DNA of 64,000 nt from Comamonadaceae bacterium (GTDB taxonomy: Bacteria > Pseudomonadota > Gammaproteobacteria > Burkholderiales > Burkholderiaceae_C): assembly GCA_947443645.1 (NCBI GenBank), contig CANEXF010000013.1:1-64000 (forward strand), given 5' to 3'. This document shows positions 57,241 to 64,000 of this stretch, in pieces. Position 1 is the first letter of the stretch; the number at the start of each line of letters is the position of its first letter. A program made the translations under genes and the position numbers. Below the pieces are notes generated by a model that was not told the DNA's origin, did not search any database, and saw nothing but the letters and a program-made list of their open reading frames with translations.

Positions 57241-57594
57241 ACAGTGAAGTAGTGCCTAAGTGCCGAGGGTAAACCCGAGGCGAAATAGAACTTCCGACCC
57301 TTGTTTGGTTAGAAAAAATAACTACAGTTGATAAGCAAATGTTACACAAACAAACAATATTGACTGCATATCTTCCAAGAAACCGCCCTTCATCCAAGGA
57401 CATCGGGGAACAAGAAAAGTCCAGGTCTACGGCCATGGAGCTTAGCGACGCGGGCAGGTGCCTGGCGCTAAAAGTCCGGCATAAAGCTCGCAGCTGACGC
57501 AGAGCCTATGCGAGCACTCCACCCAAGCAAAAACTTCAGCAGAACTTCGGCAGCCCGAGATAACACAGTCACTGTTTTAAAAAGGAAGATAAAC
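57241..57594. other. Intergenic region between the deacetylase and binding-protein genes
   Basis: A divergent promoter region of about 350 bases. 57299-57372 is strikingly A/T-rich (agaaaaaataactacagttg, then caaacaaacaatattgactg) and is the probable promoter zone. No small gene, riboswitch or terminator was recognised in it. Confidence 0.4.
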
Positions 57595-58725
57595 ATGTTT
57601 CGTTCAACACTCATGGCTTTGATGGTGTTTGCAGGCGCCCATGCGCTTGCAAGCGACAAGGGCGTGACGCCCACCGAGATACGGCTGGGCGCGTCGGCTG
57701 TGCTCAGCGGGCCTCTGGGAGCCCAGACCAAGGAATACGGCGTCGGATCGCGCCTTTACTTTGAAGCGGTGAATGCAGAAGGCGGCGTGCACGGCCGCAA
57801 AATCAGCTACACCACGCTGGACGATGGCTTCGACGTCAAGCGCGCAGTGGAGAACACCAGCAAGTTGATCCAGGACGACGGCGTGTTCATGATTCTCAAC
57901 AGCACCGGTACTGCGCAGACGGGCGCGATCCTGCCCCTACTCCAGGAGACACGAACCATTGCCTTCGGGCCGGTGACGGGCGCTTCCGCTTTCAGGGACA
58001 AACTGAATCCCTACCTCTTTCACGTACGCGCCAGCTATGCCAACGAAGCGCGGCGCATTATTTCCCAATTGAAGCAGATGGGCATTACGCGCGTTGCAGT
58101 GTTTTACCAGGACGACGGCCTGGGCAAAACCCTGCTCGCCGAACTGCGCCAGGCTGCCACCCTCGAAAAAATGAGTTTTGTCGGTGAAGTAAAAATCGAC
58201 CCCGCCAAACCGGATTTCGCTGCGGCGACGGCAGCGACCGAAAAGGCGCAACCACAAGCCGTGATCCTGGGCACGGCGGGAAACACTTTCACCAATTACG
58301 TCAAGGCAGTCCTGCAGACTTCCGTCAAACCAAGCTTCTATGGGTTTTCAGTGGCGAGTGTGGACGTGATCAACCGCGAATTGAAGCAAGATGCCCGGGG
58401 GATCGTCCTGAGCCAGATCATGCCGTCGCTGCGCAACGCGACCATTCCGGTCGTCGCCGAGTACCTGAAGCTCCTGCGCGAGAAATCGCCGGACGCGCGC
58501 CCTTCGGCATCGCAGTTCGAAGGGTTTATCCACGCCAAACTGCTTGTTGAGGGTCTGCGCAGGACCGGCCGGCAACTGAGTACGGACGCCTTCATCAAGG
58601 CCATGGAGGGGGCCGGCGAAATTGGCTTCGGCCGTTTCGTAGCTAAATACTCGCCGCAGTCGCACAACGGGTCCGCCTATGTGGAGCTGGCCATCATCGA
58701 CAACGAAGGGCAGCTGCGCTACTGA
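57595..58725 (+). CDS. Liv-type ABC transporter substrate-binding protein (orphan)
   Basis: 376 residues from the ATG at 57595 (AGGA upstream). Signal peptide about 1-18 (ALMVFAGAHALAS). Type I periplasmic binding fold: TEIRLGASAVLSGPLGAQTK and FAAATAATEKAQPQAVILGT. No transporter genes are directly beside it. The fused-permease Liv system ends about 2.9 kb away and lacks a binding protein, so partnership is plausible but unproven. It is flanked on both sides by deacetylase 5' ends. Confidence 0.87.
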   Translation: MFRSTLMALMVFAGAHALASDKGVTPTEIRLGASAVLSGPLGAQTKEYGVGSRLYFEAVNAEGGVHGRKISYTTLDDGFDVKRAVENTSKLIQDDGVFMILNSTGTAQTGAILPLLQETRTIAFGPVTGASAFRDKLNPYLFHVRASYANEARRIISQLKQMGITRVAVFYQDDGLGKTLLAELRQAATLEKMSFVGEVKIDPAKPDFAAATAATEKAQPQAVILGTAGNTFTNYVKAVLQTSVKPSFYGFSVASVDVINRELKQDARGIVLSQIMPSLRNATIPVVAEYLKLLREKSPDARPSASQFEGFIHAKLLVEGLRRTGRQLSTDAFIKAMEGAGEIGFGRFVAKYSPQSHNGSAYVELAIIDNEGQLRY

Positions 58726-58794
58726 GCCCGGCCGGTTGCGGCCTTGGGCCGTGACCGCGCCATGCAATCCTGCGGGCGCGCCAGCTGAATCCCT

Positions 58795-58901
58795 TGCAAC
58801 TCCCTGGCAGCGCGGCCGTGCAGCAACGGGTAGTTGGCCATCGGAAAACGGTGGCCCGCAGACAGCGTCAAAACAAAGTTGTCAGCGTAAAAAGCTTGCG
58901 C
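58795..58901 (-). pseudogene. Decayed 5' fragment of a second histone-deacetylase-like gene
   Basis: Translated on the minus strand it reads QAFYADNFVLTLSAGHRFPM and onward to ARELQG, closely matching the N-terminus of the deacetylase at 56236-57228 (QAFYADHFVLPLPAGHRFPM onward). The start codon has become GCG (58899-58901) with an in-frame stop just upstream, and similarity ends after about 40 residues, so it cannot be expressed as an enzyme. Confidence 0.85.
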
Positions 58902-59019
58902 GATGCGGTGGGTTCAGTAATATGGCGAGAGCGGCGCTTGAAGGCCAGGTTGTGGCTGCAATGCAAAAGCCAGCGTGCGCCGCAGACTCGAGGCACTAAA
59001 TAGGTGCTCACATCTAAAA

Positions 59020-59034
59020 TGCTGCAGTGCAACA
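59020..59034 (+). promoter_or_regulatory. TGC-rich operator half 1 upstream of the phasin gene
   Basis: tgctgcagtgcaaca lies just upstream of the -35 hexamer. Its reverse complement matches the box at 59079-59093 at 14 of 15 positions. TGC-rich palindromic sites like this are bound by the PHA-responsive repressor PhaR in other bacteria; assignment here is inferred. Confidence 0.6.
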
Positions 59035-59042
59035 AAAACCGC

Positions 59043-59070
59043 TTGCAATCGTTTTTCCAGTCCCTATACT
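59043..59070 (+). promoter_or_regulatory. Sigma-70-type promoter of the phasin gene
   Basis: ttgcaa (59043-59048) and tatact (59065-59070) are spaced by 16 bases, close to consensus, about 80 bases upstream of the phasin start. Confidence 0.65.
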
Positions 59071-59078
59071 TCGATATA

Positions 59079-59093
59079 TGTTGCAGTGCAGCA
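59079..59093 (+). promoter_or_regulatory. TGC-rich operator half 2 at the phasin transcription start
   Basis: tgttgcagtgcagca lies just downstream of the -10 hexamer, about where transcription should begin. It is the inverted partner of the box at 59020-59034, so a bound repressor would block both polymerase binding and escape. Confidence 0.6.
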
Positions 59094-59147
59094 ATCTGGC
59101 GCAAAGCAACTGCTTCCCCGTTTTAACCACCACTTTGGAGATTAATT

Positions 59148-59690
59148 ATGCTGACTGCTGAACAAATCATGGCCTCCCACAAAGCCAACATCGAAACCCT
59201 GTTTGGTTTGACCCACAAAGCCTTTGAAGGCGTTGAAAAGCTGGTCGAACTGAACGTGCAAGCCACCAAGGCTGCCCTGGCTGAAACCGCCAATCACGCA
59301 CAAGCCGTGATGGGTGTGAAGGACGCGCAGGAACTGCTGGCACTGCAAGCCGGAATGGTTCAGCCCCTGGCTGAAAAAACCGCCGCTTACAGCCGTCACC
59401 TGTACGACATCGCTACGGCTGCTGGTGCCGACCTCGGCAAGACGCTGGAAACCCAGACTGCTGATGCACAGAAAAAAGTGCTCGGCCTGGTGGACAGCGC
59501 TACGAAAAATGCGCCAGCCGGTTCAGAGACCGCTGTTGCTGTGATGAAAAGCGCCGTGGCTGCCGCCAACAACGCTTTTGAATCGATGCAAAAAGCCGTC
59601 AAGCAAGCCAGCGACATGGCCGAAGCCAATTTCAACACGGTGGCGACCACAGCAGTGAACGCCACCAAGACCGCCGCCAAAAAGCGTTAA
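59148..59690 (+). CDS. Phasin-family protein
   Basis: 180 residues. The phasin domain covers roughly 5-110 ([40 protein letters not shown]), with an amphipathic, Ala/Lys-rich C-terminus ending KTAAKKR. Phasins coat polyhydroxyalkanoate granules and control their size. Strong ribosome site (GGAG) and start. It has its own promoter with flanking boxes and its own terminator, consistent with high, PHA-responsive expression. Confidence 0.92.
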   Translation: MLTAEQIMASHKANIETLFGLTHKAFEGVEKLVELNVQATKAALAETANHAQAVMGVKDAQELLALQAGMVQPLAEKTAAYSRHLYDIATAAGADLGKTLETQTADAQKKVLGLVDSATKNAPAGSETAVAVMKSAVAAANNAFESMQKAVKQASDMAEANFNTVATTAVNATKTAAKKR

Positions 59691-59801
59691 TTCGCCAAAG
59701 GCGCGGGTGCCCGATAGCCTGCCTCGCCATTGGTGTGGGCAGCATCGTGAACCAGTTGTCTCCTCGGGTCCTCGCTGAAATTCATTTTCACGGACCCGTT
59801 A

Positions 59802-59831
59802 AAGCCCGCTCGAAAGACCGGGCTTTTTTTT
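59802..59831 (+). terminator. Intrinsic terminator of the phasin gene
   Basis: aagcccg (59802-59808) pairs with cgggctt (59819-59825), followed by a long T run. Confidence 0.85.
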
Positions 59832-59857
59832 GGTTCAAATCAGCGGAAAACGCCCAA

Positions 59858-59888
59858 GCAGCGGGCGCAAGCAGCTATTAAAAATAGA
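59858..59888 (+). repeat. Interspersed short repeat, copy 5 (between phasin and patatin genes)
   Basis: gcgggcgcaagcagctatta followed by aaaatagagc. It is the only intergenic copy and gives the clearest form of the shared core cgggcgcaagcagctat. Confidence 0.6.
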
Positions 59889-59894
59889 GCACGA

Positions 59895-60902
59895 CTACCT
59901 TGCCAACGCCACGCTGGCCTCAAGTTTGGCCTTCAGTGCCGGCAAGGCCGCGAGCATGGCGGCCCGGCCTGCGTCTATGGCGCGCTGCCGGGCAGAAAAA
60001 TCAGCGCTTTTCAAACCCACTTGTGACGGCCGCACCACCACGTCAGCGTCCTTGAGCTCGTACTGGTTGATGCTCTTACCCATGATGGAAAAGGTCTGCA
60101 GCAGTATTTGCAGGGTGTCGCCAGCCGGGTTGGACTCGGGTGGGTTGGAGATATCGACCGCAAGCACCACATCAGCGCCCATCTGCCTGGCAAAACGCAC
60201 GGGCACAGGTGACACCAGGCCGCCATCGACATATTCATGGCCATTGATCTTGACGGGCACAAAAACAGCGGGCACCGCGCTTGAGGCGCGCACGGCAGTG
60301 CCTGTATCGCCGCGCTGAAACAGCACGGCCTGGCCGCTGTTGAGGTCGGTCGCCACGATACCCAGCGGAATCACCATGTTCTCAATCAGCCTGGCGCCCA
60401 CCAGTTCATTGACATAGCGCGCCAGCGCATCGCCGCGAAACATGCCGCGCCCGAAGATCGGCAGCATCCAGTCGGTGATGGCGACCTCTTCCATGTTCAG
60501 CGCGGTTTGCTGCAATTGCGCGCTGGTTTTTCCGCTGGCATAAATCGCAGCGACCAGACTCCCGGCCGAGGTTCCGACCACCACCTGCGGCCTGAGCCCG
60601 GCCTCTTCGAGCACGGCAATCACACCCACATGGGCAAATCCACGCGCCGCGCCCCCGCCCAGCGCCAGGCCCAGTTTCAAGGGCTTTTTACCGGCCACGG
60701 CAGCGGGCGTAGCCGCTATGCCAGGTCGCGCGTCACTGCCCGCAGGCGGGCTCGCGCAGGCGGCCAGCAGCAAGACAGGCACGAGCAACAGCGGCGCCAG
60801 ATATCTGTAGCCGTCGGCAAGGTTTACGCCGAAGTTATTGAGAATTATTCGCGTTTGAGTTAGACTGAGCCTCACCTTAGTTCGCAAATATCGTAAAAAC
60901 AT
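59895..60902 (-). CDS. Patatin-like phospholipase, predicted lipoprotein
   Basis: 335 residues if started at the ATG 60902 (AAAGGAG eleven bases upstream). A lipoprotein leader ends VLLLAAC at about residue 49. The patatin domain follows: GLALGGGAARGFAHVGV, the nucleophile serine in GTSAGSLVAAIYASG, and the partner aspartate in YVDGGLVSPVPV. Such enzymes hydrolyse phospholipids or other acyl esters. The leader is unusually long; a GTG at 60875 is the alternative start. The proposed ATG overlaps that of the divergent Fe-binding protein, so the start is uncertain. Confidence 0.85.
   Translation of the reverse strand: MFLRYLRTKVRLSLTQTRIILNNFGVNLADGYRYLAPLLLVPVLLLAACASPPAGSDARPGIAATPAAVAGKKPLKLGLALGGGAARGFAHVGVIAVLEEAGLRPQVVVGTSAGSLVAAIYASGKTSAQLQQTALNMEEVAITDWMLPIFGRGMFRGDALARYVNELVGARLIENMVIPLGIVATDLNSGQAVLFQRGDTGTAVRASSAVPAVFVPVKINGHEYVDGGLVSPVPVRFARQMGADVVLAVDISNPPESNPAGDTLQILLQTFSIMGKSINQYELKDADVVVRPSQVGLKSADFSARQRAIDAGRAAMLAALPALKAKLEASVALAR
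60839..60857 (+). promoter_or_regulatory. Fur box upstream of the Fe(III)-binding protein gene
   Basis: tgagaattattcgcgtttg is nearly the same as the Fur box at 1026-1044; 60840-60866 and 1027-1053 agree at 24 of 27 positions. It lies about 45 bases upstream of the ATG at 60901, inside the N-terminal coding region proposed for the opposite-strand patatin gene. Confidence 0.75.
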
Positions 60903-61956
60903 GTTCAAAAAAACTCCTTTATGGGCCTGTCTGTCGCTTGTTGCTGCCGCTTTAAGCGTCACCGGTCCGGCCAGCGCGCAGGAACAGGTCGTCAACCTGT
61001 ATTCTGCGCGCCACTACCAGACCGACGAAGCCTTGTACTCGAACTTCACCAAGGCCACCGGCATCAAGATCAACCGGGTGGACGCCGATGACGCAGGAAT
61101 CCTCGCGCGACTCAAAGCCGAAGGCGCGGCGTCACCGGCAGACGTGATCTTGCTGGTGGATGCTGCCCGGCTCTGGAAAGGTGATGCCGATGGACTGTTC
61201 AAGCCCATCAAGTCGCCGCTGCTGGAAGCCGCCATTCCGGCCAAGCTGCGCGCCAGCGAAAGCGCCGAAGGCACAACCTGGTTCGGCTTTTCAACCCGGG
61301 CCCGCGTCATTGTCTACGACAAGCTCAGAGTCAAAAAAGCCGATGTTGACAGCTACGAGAAACTCGCCGATGCAAAAAACAAGGGGTTGCTCTGCACCCG
61401 CTCAGGCGCACACCCTTACAACCTGGCTTTATTCGGCGCCATGACCGAGCACCTGGGCGAGGTCAAGACCGAAGCCTGGCTCAAAGGCCTGGTCGCCAAC
61501 ATGGCACGCGACCCCAAGGGCGGCGACAGCGACCAGATCAAGGCCGTAGCAAGCGGCGAATGCGGCATCGCGCTCACCAACACCTACTACCTTGCGCGCA
61601 TCATGCGATCCAACGCGCCTGAAGACAAGCTGGTGGCAGACCGCGTCGGCGTGGTCTTTCCGAACCAGCAAAGCTGGGGCACCCATGTCAACATTGCCGG
61701 CGCCGCCGTCGCAAGGTATAGCCACAACGCGGCCAACGCGGTCCGTTTCATGGAGTATCTGGCCAGTCCTGAAGCTCAGGCGTATTTCGCCAACGGCAAC
61801 AACGAATGGCCGGCCGTGCCAGGCCTGAAGGTCAGCAATCCAGCCTTGCTGGCCATGAGCGGCGGCAGTTTCAAGTCGGAAAACATTCCCGTCAGTGCCG
61901 TGGGCAGCAACCAGATCAAGGTGCAGCAAATGCTGGACCGCGTCGGTTATAAATAA
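60901..61956 (+). CDS. Fe(3+) ABC transporter substrate-binding protein (FbpA/FutA-like)
   Basis: 351 residues. Signal peptide about 1-28 (LSLVAAALSVTGPASA). Mature start VVNLYSARHYQTDEALYSNF and the iron-binding tyrosine pair in TNTYYLARI are typical of ferric-binding proteins; the tail carries the family pattern of MEYLASPEAQAYFANGNNEW. It collects ferric iron in the periplasm. Permease and ATPase genes are not adjacent. A Fur box controls it. Confidence 0.92.
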   Translation: MFKKTPLWACLSLVAAALSVTGPASAQEQVVNLYSARHYQTDEALYSNFTKATGIKINRVDADDAGILARLKAEGAASPADVILLVDAARLWKGDADGLFKPIKSPLLEAAIPAKLRASESAEGTTWFGFSTRARVIVYDKLRVKKADVDSYEKLADAKNKGLLCTRSGAHPYNLALFGAMTEHLGEVKTEAWLKGLVANMARDPKGGDSDQIKAVASGECGIALTNTYYLARIMRSNAPEDKLVADRVGVVFPNQQSWGTHVNIAGAAVARYSHNAANAVRFMEYLASPEAQAYFANGNNEWPAVPGLKVSNPALLAMSGGSFKSENIPVSAVGSNQIKVQQMLDRVGYK

Positions 61957-61987
61957 GCGGCAAATCACCCGAAAATCACCCGCATAT

Positions 61988-62020
61988 AGCCCGCGCACCG
62001 CAAGATGCGCGGGCTTTTTT
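61988..62020 (+). terminator. Intrinsic terminator after the Fe(III)-binding protein gene
   Basis: agcccgcgca (61988-61997) pairs perfectly with tgcgcgggct (62006-62015), followed by a T run. Confidence 0.92.
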
Positions 62021-62101
62021 GTGCGCCATAATTGAAAGCTTACGTCGACGTCAACCATAGCGTTGCCGCCCACCCAGGCACTTCATTTCAAGGAACAAAC
62101 C

Positions 62102-62860
62102 ATGGATATCGCAGGCAAAGTATTTATCGTCACCGGCGGCGCGTCAGGTTTGGGTGAAGGCACGGCACGCATGCTGGCGGCCAACGGCGCCAAAGTGGTG
62201 ATTGCCGACATGCAGGCCGAAAAAGGCGAAGCCATTGCGAAAGAAATCGGCGGCGCCTTTGTCAAGTGCGATGTGAGCCAGGAAGCCGACGGCCAGGCCG
62301 TCGTCGCCAAGGCCGTCAGCATGGGCAAGCTCATGGGCCTGATCAACTGCGCCGGCATTGCACCAGCCGAAAAAACCGTTGGAAAAAACGGCGCACACAG
62401 CCTGGGCGTGTTCACCAAATGCATCACCGTCAATCTGGTCGGCAGCTTCAACATGATTCGTCTGGCGGCCGATGCCATGTGCAAAAACGAGCCAGAAGCC
62501 ACCGGCGAGCGCGGCGTGATGATTTCCACCGCGTCGGTTGCGGCCTATGACGGCCAGATCGGTCAGGCCGCCTATAGCGCGTCCAAAGGCGGCATCGTCG
62601 GCATGACACTGCCAATTGCGCGCGACCTGGCACGCAACGGCATACGCAACATGACGATTGCGCCCGGCATTTTCGGCACGCCCATGATGTTCGGCATGCC
62701 CCAGGAAGTGCAAGACTCGCTGGCCGCATCCGTGCCCTTTCCAAGCCGTCTGGGCACACCGCAAGACTACGCCAAGCTGGCCAAGCACATCATTGAAAAC
62801 GACATGCTCAACGGCGAGGTGATTCGCCTTGATGGCGCGATTCGCCTGGCGCCACGCTAA
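62102..62860 (+). CDS. SDR-family dehydrogenase, 3-hydroxyacyl-CoA dehydrogenase type-2-like
   Basis: 252 residues from the ATG at 62102 (AAGGAA upstream). Rossmann motif [11 protein letters not shown] near 11-21, NCAG, catalytic serine in [15 protein letters not shown] and the YSASK dyad. The overall pattern ([38 protein letters not shown]) is that of HSD17B10-like 3-hydroxyacyl-CoA dehydrogenases, which act in beta-oxidation. Single gene between two transcription units. Confidence 0.9.
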   Translation: MDIAGKVFIVTGGASGLGEGTARMLAANGAKVVIADMQAEKGEAIAKEIGGAFVKCDVSQEADGQAVVAKAVSMGKLMGLINCAGIAPAEKTVGKNGAHSLGVFTKCITVNLVGSFNMIRLAADAMCKNEPEATGERGVMISTASVAAYDGQIGQAAYSASKGGIVGMTLPIARDLARNGIRNMTIAPGIFGTPMMFGMPQEVQDSLAASVPFPSRLGTPQDYAKLAKHIIENDMLNGEVIRLDGAIRLAPR

Positions 62861-62911
62861 AGCCTCAGCTTGACCGGCAGCCCTGGCATGCCGCATCCGC
62901 TTGAAGCGGCG

Positions 62912-64000
62912 ATGCCGGCCATCAAACGACTGCTGCTGTGCGGCGCCCTTGCCGCCCTTCTGTCAGCCTGCGCAAGCCCTGCAGGACCACTGACGCACGC
63001 GGCGCCGTTGCAGCCTGAGGCCGCATCGGGCTACAGCGCCAAACCAGGCTGGAGCAGTAGCCGTTTTGCAGTCGCCGCCGCCAACCCGCTGGCCACCGAG
63101 GCCGGCTACCGCATGCTCAAGGCCGGCGGCTCGGCGATTGACGCCGCCATTGCCGTGCAGATGGTGCTGGCCCTGGTGGAGCCGCAATCGAGCGGCCTGG
63201 GCGGTGGCGCCTTTTTGATGCACTACAACGGCCGGGACGTGGAAGCCTTCGATGGCCGCGAAACCGCCCCTGCCGCCGCGAACGAGAATATTTTTATTCG
63301 CGCTGATGGCCGTGCCATGGCCTTTTATGAGGCAGCGATCGGTGGCCGCGCGGTAGGTACACCCGGCGCCGTGCGCATGCTGGAGATGGTGCACAGGCAA
63401 TACGGCCGCCTGCCGTGGCAGCAACTGTTTGAGCCCGCGATCACCTTGGCCGACAAGGGCTTCAAGGTCAGCGAACGGCTCCATGCCCTGCTGGGGCCGG
63501 AACGCCAGCTCAAAAAAGACCCGGTTGCGCTGGCCTATTTTTATGACGCCCATGGCCAGCCCTGGCCGGTCGGACACCAGCTGAAGAATCCTGAGCTTGC
63601 GGCAGTGCTCAAACTGATTGCCGCGCAAGGATCAAGCGCGCTGCTCGAAGGCGAAGTGGCGCAGGCCATCGTCCGCAAAGTGCAAACGCATGCGGACAAT
63701 CCTGGCCAGCTGGCCTTGTCTGACCTGAGCGCCTACAAGGCCCAAAAACGCACACCACTATGCTACGACTTGCACGCATCAGACCGGGACTTCCGCTTGT
63801 GCGGCATGCCGCCGCCGAGCTCGGGCGGCATCGCCGTAGGCCAGATTCTGGGCATGCTGGCCAACACCCGCGCCGCCAGCCTGGGTCTGGAAGACGGCCT
63901 GCCCAGCGCTGAGTGGTTGCACCTTTACAGCGAGGCCTCGCGCCTGGCTTATGCCGACAGGGCGCAATACCTGGGCGATCCCGACTTTGTCCAGCCGCCG
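62912..64000 (+). CDS. Gamma-glutamyltransferase, N-terminal part (3' truncated by window)
   Basis: The frame is open to the window end, about 363 residues. A lipoprotein leader MPAIKRLLLCGALAALLSAC is followed by the GGT fold: AAANPLATEAGYRMLKAGGS, SSGLGGGAFLMHY and GMPPPSSGGIAVGQIL. GGT cleaves the gamma-glutamyl bond of glutathione in the periplasm. The autoprocessing threonine that creates the small subunit lies beyond the window. The ATG at 62912 puts the basic residues next to the hydrophobic core; an ATG at 62888 is in frame and would add eight residues. Confidence 0.9.
   Translation, partial: MPAIKRLLLCGALAALLSACASPAGPLTHAAPLQPEAASGYSAKPGWSSSRFAVAAANPLATEAGYRMLKAGGSAIDAAIAVQMVLALVEPQSSGLGGGAFLMHYNGRDVEAFDGRETAPAAANENIFIRADGRAMAFYEAAIGGRAVGTPGAVRMLEMVHRQYGRLPWQQLFEPAITLADKGFKVSERLHALLGPERQLKKDPVALAYFYDAHGQPWPVGHQLKNPELAAVLKLIAAQGSSALLEGEVAQAIVRKVQTHADNPGQLALSDLSAYKAQKRTPLCYDLHASDRDFRLCGMPPPSSGGIAVGQILGMLANTRAASLGLEDGLPSAEWLHLYSEASRLAYADRAQYLGDPDFVQPP

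Noticed and set aside
57241-57594. Riboswitch or small RNA gene upstream of the orphan binding protein
   Set aside because: No recognisable conserved riboswitch core or terminator was seen, only an A/T-rich promoter-like patch.

Overview
The window reads as a chromosome segment of a Gram-negative betaproteobacterium of the order Burkholderiales, most likely family Comamonadaceae (Polaromonas/Rhodoferax-like). This is inferred from the gene families and is not a database match. Supporting signs are GC-rich coding sequence, a Bug-family (TctC-type) binding protein, an EarP/EF-P pair with Arg32, a phasin gene (polyhydroxyalkanoate storage), many Liv-type ABC transporters, and a short interspersed repeat around the core cgggcgc..gcagctat.

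Layout. 1-6.4 kb holds the tail of ahpF and an iron-uptake block: a Fur-box promoter, a TonB-dependent siderophore receptor, PiuC, TonB-ExbB-ExbD and HemP. 6.4-13.1 kb is housekeeping: a GlcG-like protein, a Bax-inhibitor-1-like protein, rlmD, then nlpD-pcm-surE without rpoS in its usual slot, and a quinone oxidoreductase. 13.2-24.6 kb is one long minus-strand catabolic operon, visibly richer in A/T than its surroundings: HyuA, HyuB, an IclR regulator, an FAH-family hydrolase, a DapA-family lyase, then a complete Liv-type importer. It ends beside a gene-free, apparently decayed stretch and a tRNA-His gene. 25.5-28.1 kb carries tRNA-His, ppiD, tRNA-Val and the HU gene.

28.4-37.9 kb is a second metabolic region. 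A LysR gene diverges from a Bug binding protein, a haloacetate-dehalogenase-like hydrolase and a tartrate/D-malate dehydrogenase. Next to it lie an SsuABC-like importer with a kynurenine-formamidase-like hydrolase, a PuuE-like deacetylase and an IclR regulator. 37.9-51.3 kb is mostly core functions: DMT exporter, pgsA, uvrC, earP, efp, LOG-family protein, MFS transporter, rmuC, ghrB-like reductase, NhaD-like antiporter, pncB and FKBP isomerase.

51.4-58.9 kb contains a second Liv importer whose two permeases are fused in one protein, a nitroreductase, a thioesterase, a class II histone-deacetylase-like amidohydrolase, an orphan Liv-type binding protein and a decayed second copy of the deacetylase 5' end. 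59-64 kb has a phasin gene under a promoter flanked by paired TGC-rich boxes, a patatin-like lipoprotein, a Fur-controlled Fe(III)-binding protein, an SDR dehydrogenase and the start of a gamma-glutamyltransferase that runs off the window.

No intact transposase, integrase, prophage, CRISPR array or rRNA gene was seen. The best candidates for undescribed biology are the 11.4-kb HyuAB-FAH-DapA-Liv operon, the dehalogenase/tartrate-dehydrogenase cluster, and the ABC/formamidase/deacetylase cluster.
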